NCBI GenBank assembly: GCA_002424525.1
Contig: DIKJ01000106.1
Coordinates: forward strand, 5,718 to 16,467
Origin: Bacteroidales bacterium UBA5621
GTDB taxonomy: Bacteria; Bacteroidota; Bacteroidia; Bacteroidales; VadinHA17
Length of the DNA: 10,750 nucleotides
Reading direction: 5' to 3'
Made by a program: the position numbers and the translations under genes. Shown piece by piece: positions 7,991 to 10,750 of the stretch; positions within the stretch are counted from its first letter, which is position 1, and each line of letters opens with the position of its first letter. Below the pieces are notes generated by a model. The model was not told the origin of the DNA and ran no database searches. It worked only from the letters and a program-made list of their open reading frames with translations.

Positions 7991-8605
7991 TCACTGATCT
8001 GAAATCATTGTGACCGTGATAAACCTTACAGCCCCTGTGGTATAATAAGTGCTGATCCCGAACGGGACTGTTGGTTCCATCTCAAACCTCAATGACAGAT
8101 CGTGATTGCCAATCGTGAAATCAACAATCCGGGAATCATCAGCCCAGGCTTCTATTTTCTTGTCTGTAACCCGGAGCCTTATCCTGTACCAGCGATCGTG
8201 GGAGAATCCGTAGGAATCGTATGTTTCATTATTGGCAGCATCGTATCCGTCAATACTGCTGAGTCCGTTAACATATCCCTGCCATCCTCCCAGAACAAGC
8301 GTCAGGAATGAATCCTTCACGGGGAACGTCATCCCGCAAAAAAAATCAGATCCCCTGACACGTTTAGCCTGCAGGTTGACCTCATAATTTGCCTTCGGGA
8401 AATCTTTTGTCCACCTTATCCCGGAAAGCGGCTCACCCGCTTCAATAACTATGGCATCCTCCCTGACAGATATCTTTCCCTGTCCGCCGAAATCGATTAT
8501 CTCCCATCCGTCGAGGGATTTTCCGTCAAAAAGCGATCTGGTCTCCTGTGCATTGCCTTTGCTGAAGAAAAGGAACAGAACAATAACTATTCGCAGTGCC
8601 CTCAT
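7991..8605 (-). CDS. Secreted DUF1080 (3-keto-disaccharide hydrolase-like) domain protein
   Basis: Encodes a 204-residue exported protein. Residues 1-19 form a signal peptide ending GNA, with Gln20 as likely mature N-terminus and no lipobox cysteine. The rest is a single PF06439-type, concanavalin-like domain. It opens with the family motif SLFDGKSLDGWEI (24-36), followed by WTKDFPKANYEVNLQAKRV (65-83), the subfamily block LVLGGWQGYVNGLSSIDGYD (103-122), DRWYRIRLRV (137-146), and a final strand region PFGISTYYTTGAVRFITV (181-198). Members occur in saccharide-processing proteins of Bacteroidota and Planctomycetes, and some act on 3-keto sugars, but many are uncharacterised; activity here is inferred only from the domain. 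The protein is a stand-alone, minimal form with no other catalytic module. It lies upstream of copA on the same strand, with a 77-base gap, which may be coincidence. Confidence 0.8.
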   Translation of the reverse strand: MRALRIVIVLFLFFSKGNAQETRSLFDGKSLDGWEIIDFGGQGKISVREDAIVIEAGEPLSGIRWTKDFPKANYEVNLQAKRVRGSDFFCGMTFPVKDSFLTLVLGGWQGYVNGLSSIDGYDAANNETYDSYGFSHDRWYRIRLRVTDKKIEAWADDSRIVDFTIGNHDLSLRFEMEPTVPFGISTYYTTGAVRFITVTMISDQ

Positions 8606-8736
8606 ATTCTATCAATTATATATGTTTATAGAGATGTCATTCTTTTTACCTGAAAGATAGTGCAAAAAACAGAATGAATGCCTCTTTGGTACCCTGACTT
8701 TGAATGCAGTTAACAATTTAATGTTGTATATTGCAG

Positions 8737-9585
8737 ATGATAATCGCGGATTTGAACTGGATACTCTCATATAACAAGGATGAGAAGCGCTTGCCTCTTT
8801 TCAATCCGGGAAGGTTAATTTCAGTGTCAGTTTTTTTGATATCACTGTCAGTGACTGCCCAGGAAAAAAGACCTGAGCTCATTACCGATCGTCCCGACCA
8901 GACTGAATCGGCTGTGGTGGTACCGCTGAGGTCATTGCAGATCGAAACGGGCTTTCTTATGCAGAAGAATGAAACGGATCTTGCTGTTGAACGGCTGTTA
9001 TCCTATAATACAACCCTTCTTCGCTACGGTCTTCTGGAGAGGCTGGAGTTACGGATTGGCCTGGACCTCCTTTCTGAAAAGCTGGAGGTCAAAAATACCG
9101 ATATAAAAGAGCATATCACAGGTACCGGTCCTCTTCTTCTTCAGTTCAAGTACAAGGTTGCTGAAGAGAGGGGATGGATACCCGATATTGCTTTCATTGG
9201 CGGAGCAACGTTACCCTGTGTGGCTAAAGAATTTTTCAGAACGTCGGGTGTTGCACCGGTCTTCCGCTTAGCCCTTTCGCATACGCTGTCTGACAGGCTG
9301 GCCCTGGGAAGCAACCTGGGGGCGGAATGGGACGGAGAATCGCGAACCCCGGGCTTCTATTACTCATTTGTCCTGGGCATTACGGCAACAGAAAAACTGG
9401 GCTTGTTCACTGAATTCTATGGATTGATGCGGGAACCTGGCAAAAGAATGCACCTGTTCGATGCGGGGTTCACTTTCCTTATGCTCCATAACCTTCAGCT
9501 CGATATCTCCGGAGGTGTCGGCCTTAATAAAATTGCTTTCGACAGGTTTATAAGCTTTGGTTTCACTTACCGCCTGCCCCGTTGA
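8737..9585 (+). CDS. Outer-membrane beta-barrel protein, MetA-pathway/transporter-like family (PF13557)
   Basis: Encodes a 282-residue exported protein from ATG 8737. The mature part opens with ELITDRPDQTESAVVVPL, the hallmark of the putative phenol-degradation MetA-pathway outer-membrane family. It continues as alternating amphipathic strands with aromatic girdle residues and ends in FDRFISFGFTYRLPR, a barrel-type C-terminus. The cellular role is unknown; despite the family name most members are not tied to phenol degradation. The signal peptide core is RLISVSVFLISLSVTA, cut before Gln42. From ATG 8737 the n-region is unusually long and acidic (about 25 residues). A TTG start at 8791 would give a normal 23-residue signal peptide and has AAGGA at 8776-8780 ten bases upstream, so 8791 is a serious alternative. 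The gene is divergent from the DUF1080 gene, across about 130 bases. Confidence 0.8.
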   Translation: MIIADLNWILSYNKDEKRLPLFNPGRLISVSVFLISLSVTAQEKRPELITDRPDQTESAVVVPLRSLQIETGFLMQKNETDLAVERLLSYNTTLLRYGLLERLELRIGLDLLSEKLEVKNTDIKEHITGTGPLLLQFKYKVAEERGWIPDIAFIGGATLPCVAKEFFRTSGVAPVFRLALSHTLSDRLALGSNLGAEWDGESRTPGFYYSFVLGITATEKLGLFTEFYGLMREPGKRMHLFDAGFTFLMLHNLQLDISGGVGLNKIAFDRFISFGFTYRLPR

Positions 9586-9623
9586 TCAGCCGCGATTTAA
9601 ATTATCTTATTCCAGAAGCATGA

Positions 9624-9654
9624 TTGCTTTTATCAGAAATTATTCATAATTTTC
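9624..9654 (+). promoter_or_regulatory. Weak candidate promoter for the Tat-signal gene
   Basis: TTG (9624-9626), 20 bases, then TAATTTTC (9647-9654) approximates the Bacteroidota -33 and -7 boxes, with one fixed position wrong in the -7 box. The start codon at 9678 would follow a leader of about 15-20 bases. The segment 9635-9655 also forms an AT-rich imperfect inverted repeat, which could be incidental. The gap 9586-9677 holds nothing else recognisable. Confidence 0.3.
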
Positions 9655-9677
9655 TAAGAAATTAATCCCTGACAAAA

Positions 9678-10750
9678 ATGGATCAGACAAATAATTCATC
9701 ATCCCGCAGAATACCACCGATGCACGTTCGCGGATGTTGCGGAGAACATGGTTTCACTTCAAACGGGATCACCCGGCGGAAATTCGTTCAGGTTACCGGG
9801 GCCGGTGCCCTTGGAACAGTTGCATTGTCGGGTCTTTCGTGGACCTCAATCGTTTCTGAACAGGCGGGCGATAAATTCCCGAATCAGCGCAAGCCTCTTC
9901 TTGTCAAGCCGGTACTTACCTACGAAGTTCCCCGGCGCCGCGAAAAAACGAGCTGGAGGAGCTGGGGCGGCATCCAGACCGAACAGGATGCCGGAGAAGA
10001 AATAATAAGGATAGGGGAAGAACTAAAGACAATAGCTGCCACGGCAGATTTCCCGGTCAGCTTCATGCCTGTATCCGCAGTGCGGAGAAACCAGGATCTG
10101 AGCACTATAACGGACCTTGAATCAGCTGACCTGTTCCTTGTCTATGCCGCGGGCGGTCCGATGAACATATTCGATACGCTGAACAAAATGGGGAAGAACA
10201 TCATTTTCTTCTGCCGGCACAAATCGGGGCCTGTTTACCTCTGGTATGAAATCATCAGCCCCCGGTACCTTCGCCAGCATACAGATAACCTGGCTGTAAA
10301 GGGTATAGATGAGCAAGATGTGGTTATCGACAGCCACGAAGAGCTCATGTGGCGGCTAAGAGCGCTGTGCGGATTAAAAAATACACTCGATTCGACAATA
10401 CTGGCGATAGGGGGTCCGGGTGCCTGGGCACAGCCTGAAGGGGTCGTACCTGCACTCGTCAGGGATAAATACAGACTCGACATCAGGACCATCTCTTATG
10501 AGGAACTGGGCAGGCTGATCACTGAAGCCCGTAAGGATAAATCCTTGATAACCGGTGCAAAAAGCCGCGCGGACAAATATCTTCAGGATACGCGGATAAA
10601 GCTCGAGACAGACCGCCAGTATGTGGAGAATTGTTTTGTCCTTGAAGAGATTTTCATAAAACTGATGACCAGGTACAACTGCAGGGCACTCACGATAAAT
10701 GAATGTATGGGAACCATAATGCCATTGGCTGAAACAACCGCCTGCCTTAC
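9678..10750 (+). CDS. Tat-signal protein, possibly sugar isomerase-like (partial, 3' end missing)
   Basis: An open frame from ATG 9678 runs off the right edge, giving 357 complete codons with no stop. Residues 32-58 look like a twin-arginine signal: TRRKFVQ (32-38) followed by a Gly/Ala-rich hydrophobic stretch VTGAGALGTVALSGLSW. It is preceded by about 30 residues that include CCGEHG (20-25). A second ATG at 9720 would shorten this. The mature part has Rossmann-like alternation, for example ADLFLVYAAGGP (150-161) and KNIIFFCRHKSGP (173-185), then DSTILAIGGPGAW (238-250) and, near the edge, RALTINECMGTIMPLAETTACL (336-357). That last pattern, a beta strand followed by a Cys/Met/Pro stretch, recalls the region of L-fucose/L-arabinose isomerase-fold proteins where a C-terminal domain begins. 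I consider that a possible fold assignment only. No catalytic residues can be assigned with the C-terminus missing. The reading frame and export signal are well supported; the function is not. Confidence 0.7.
   Translation, partial: MDQTNNSSSRRIPPMHVRGCCGEHGFTSNGITRRKFVQVTGAGALGTVALSGLSWTSIVSEQAGDKFPNQRKPLLVKPVLTYEVPRRREKTSWRSWGGIQTEQDAGEEIIRIGEELKTIAATADFPVSFMPVSAVRRNQDLSTITDLESADLFLVYAAGGPMNIFDTLNKMGKNIIFFCRHKSGPVYLWYEIISPRYLRQHTDNLAVKGIDEQDVVIDSHEELMWRLRALCGLKNTLDSTILAIGGPGAWAQPEGVVPALVRDKYRLDIRTISYEELGRLITEARKDKSLITGAKSRADKYLQDTRIKLETDRQYVENCFVLEEIFIKLMTRYNCRALTINECMGTIMPLAETTACL

Noticed and set aside
9635..9655. AT-rich imperfect inverted repeat before the Tat-signal gene, considered as a terminator or operator
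   Set aside because: It is about nine pairs with a bulge, almost all A-T, with a two-base loop. It is expected by chance in AT-rich spacer sequence and overlaps the better promoter candidate.
9748..10005. An 85-codon plus-strand open frame near the right end
   Set aside because: It lies in another frame inside the Tat-signal gene, which runs open for 357 codons and carries a credible twin-arginine motif. The short frame has low-complexity, Arg/Ala-rich content only.
1..10750. Mobile elements, CRISPR arrays, toxin-antitoxin or phage-defence genes
   Set aside because: No transposase, integrase, terminal inverted repeats, regularly spaced repeats or defence-type domains were found; the genes have similar composition and look like resident chromosome.

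Overview
The window looks like ordinary chromosome from a member of the Bacteroidota, probably Bacteroidales or Marinilabiliales-like. Four signs agree. There is a PorQ-type type IX secretion gene. An exact Bacteroidota promoter (TTTG, 19 bases, TATATTTG) precedes the etf genes. Recognisable Shine-Dalgarno sequences are almost absent, with AT-rich leaders instead. Signal peptides are cut just before glutamine. The lineage is inferred from these features only.

Layout. Bases 1-1763 (minus strand) hold etfB and etfA, the two subunits of an electron transfer flavoprotein; the start codon of a further downstream gene probably sits at the window edge. Bases 1764-1936 are a divergent intergenic region with the etfBA promoter, and on its other side a plus-strand DMT/EamA transporter starts from TTG. 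Bases 2957-5608 form a plus-strand block porQ-cmk-ispH: an outer-membrane T9SS-associated protein, CMP kinase, and the last enzyme of the MEP isoprenoid pathway, with cmk and ispH overlapping by 11 bases. This block collides tail to tail with a minus-strand copper-exporting P-type ATPase (copA), with one base between the stop codons. Upstream of copA on the same strand is a small secreted DUF1080 (3-keto-disaccharide hydrolase-like) protein. Divergent from it is an outer-membrane beta-barrel protein of the MetA-pathway type (PF13557). The window ends inside a plus-strand gene for a Tat-signal protein, possibly related to the fucose/arabinose isomerase fold, which runs off the right edge.

Functionally the window is mixed housekeeping: redox carriers, isoprenoid and nucleotide metabolism, copper export, and several envelope or exported proteins. 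No mobile element, CRISPR array, rRNA, tRNA or phage gene was seen. No gap between genes exceeds about 175 bases. I did not find a convincing new multi-gene system. The points most worth a second look are the porQ-cmk-ispH linkage, the unidentified Tat-exported protein at the right edge, the shared Q+1 signal peptides, and the unresolved start codons.
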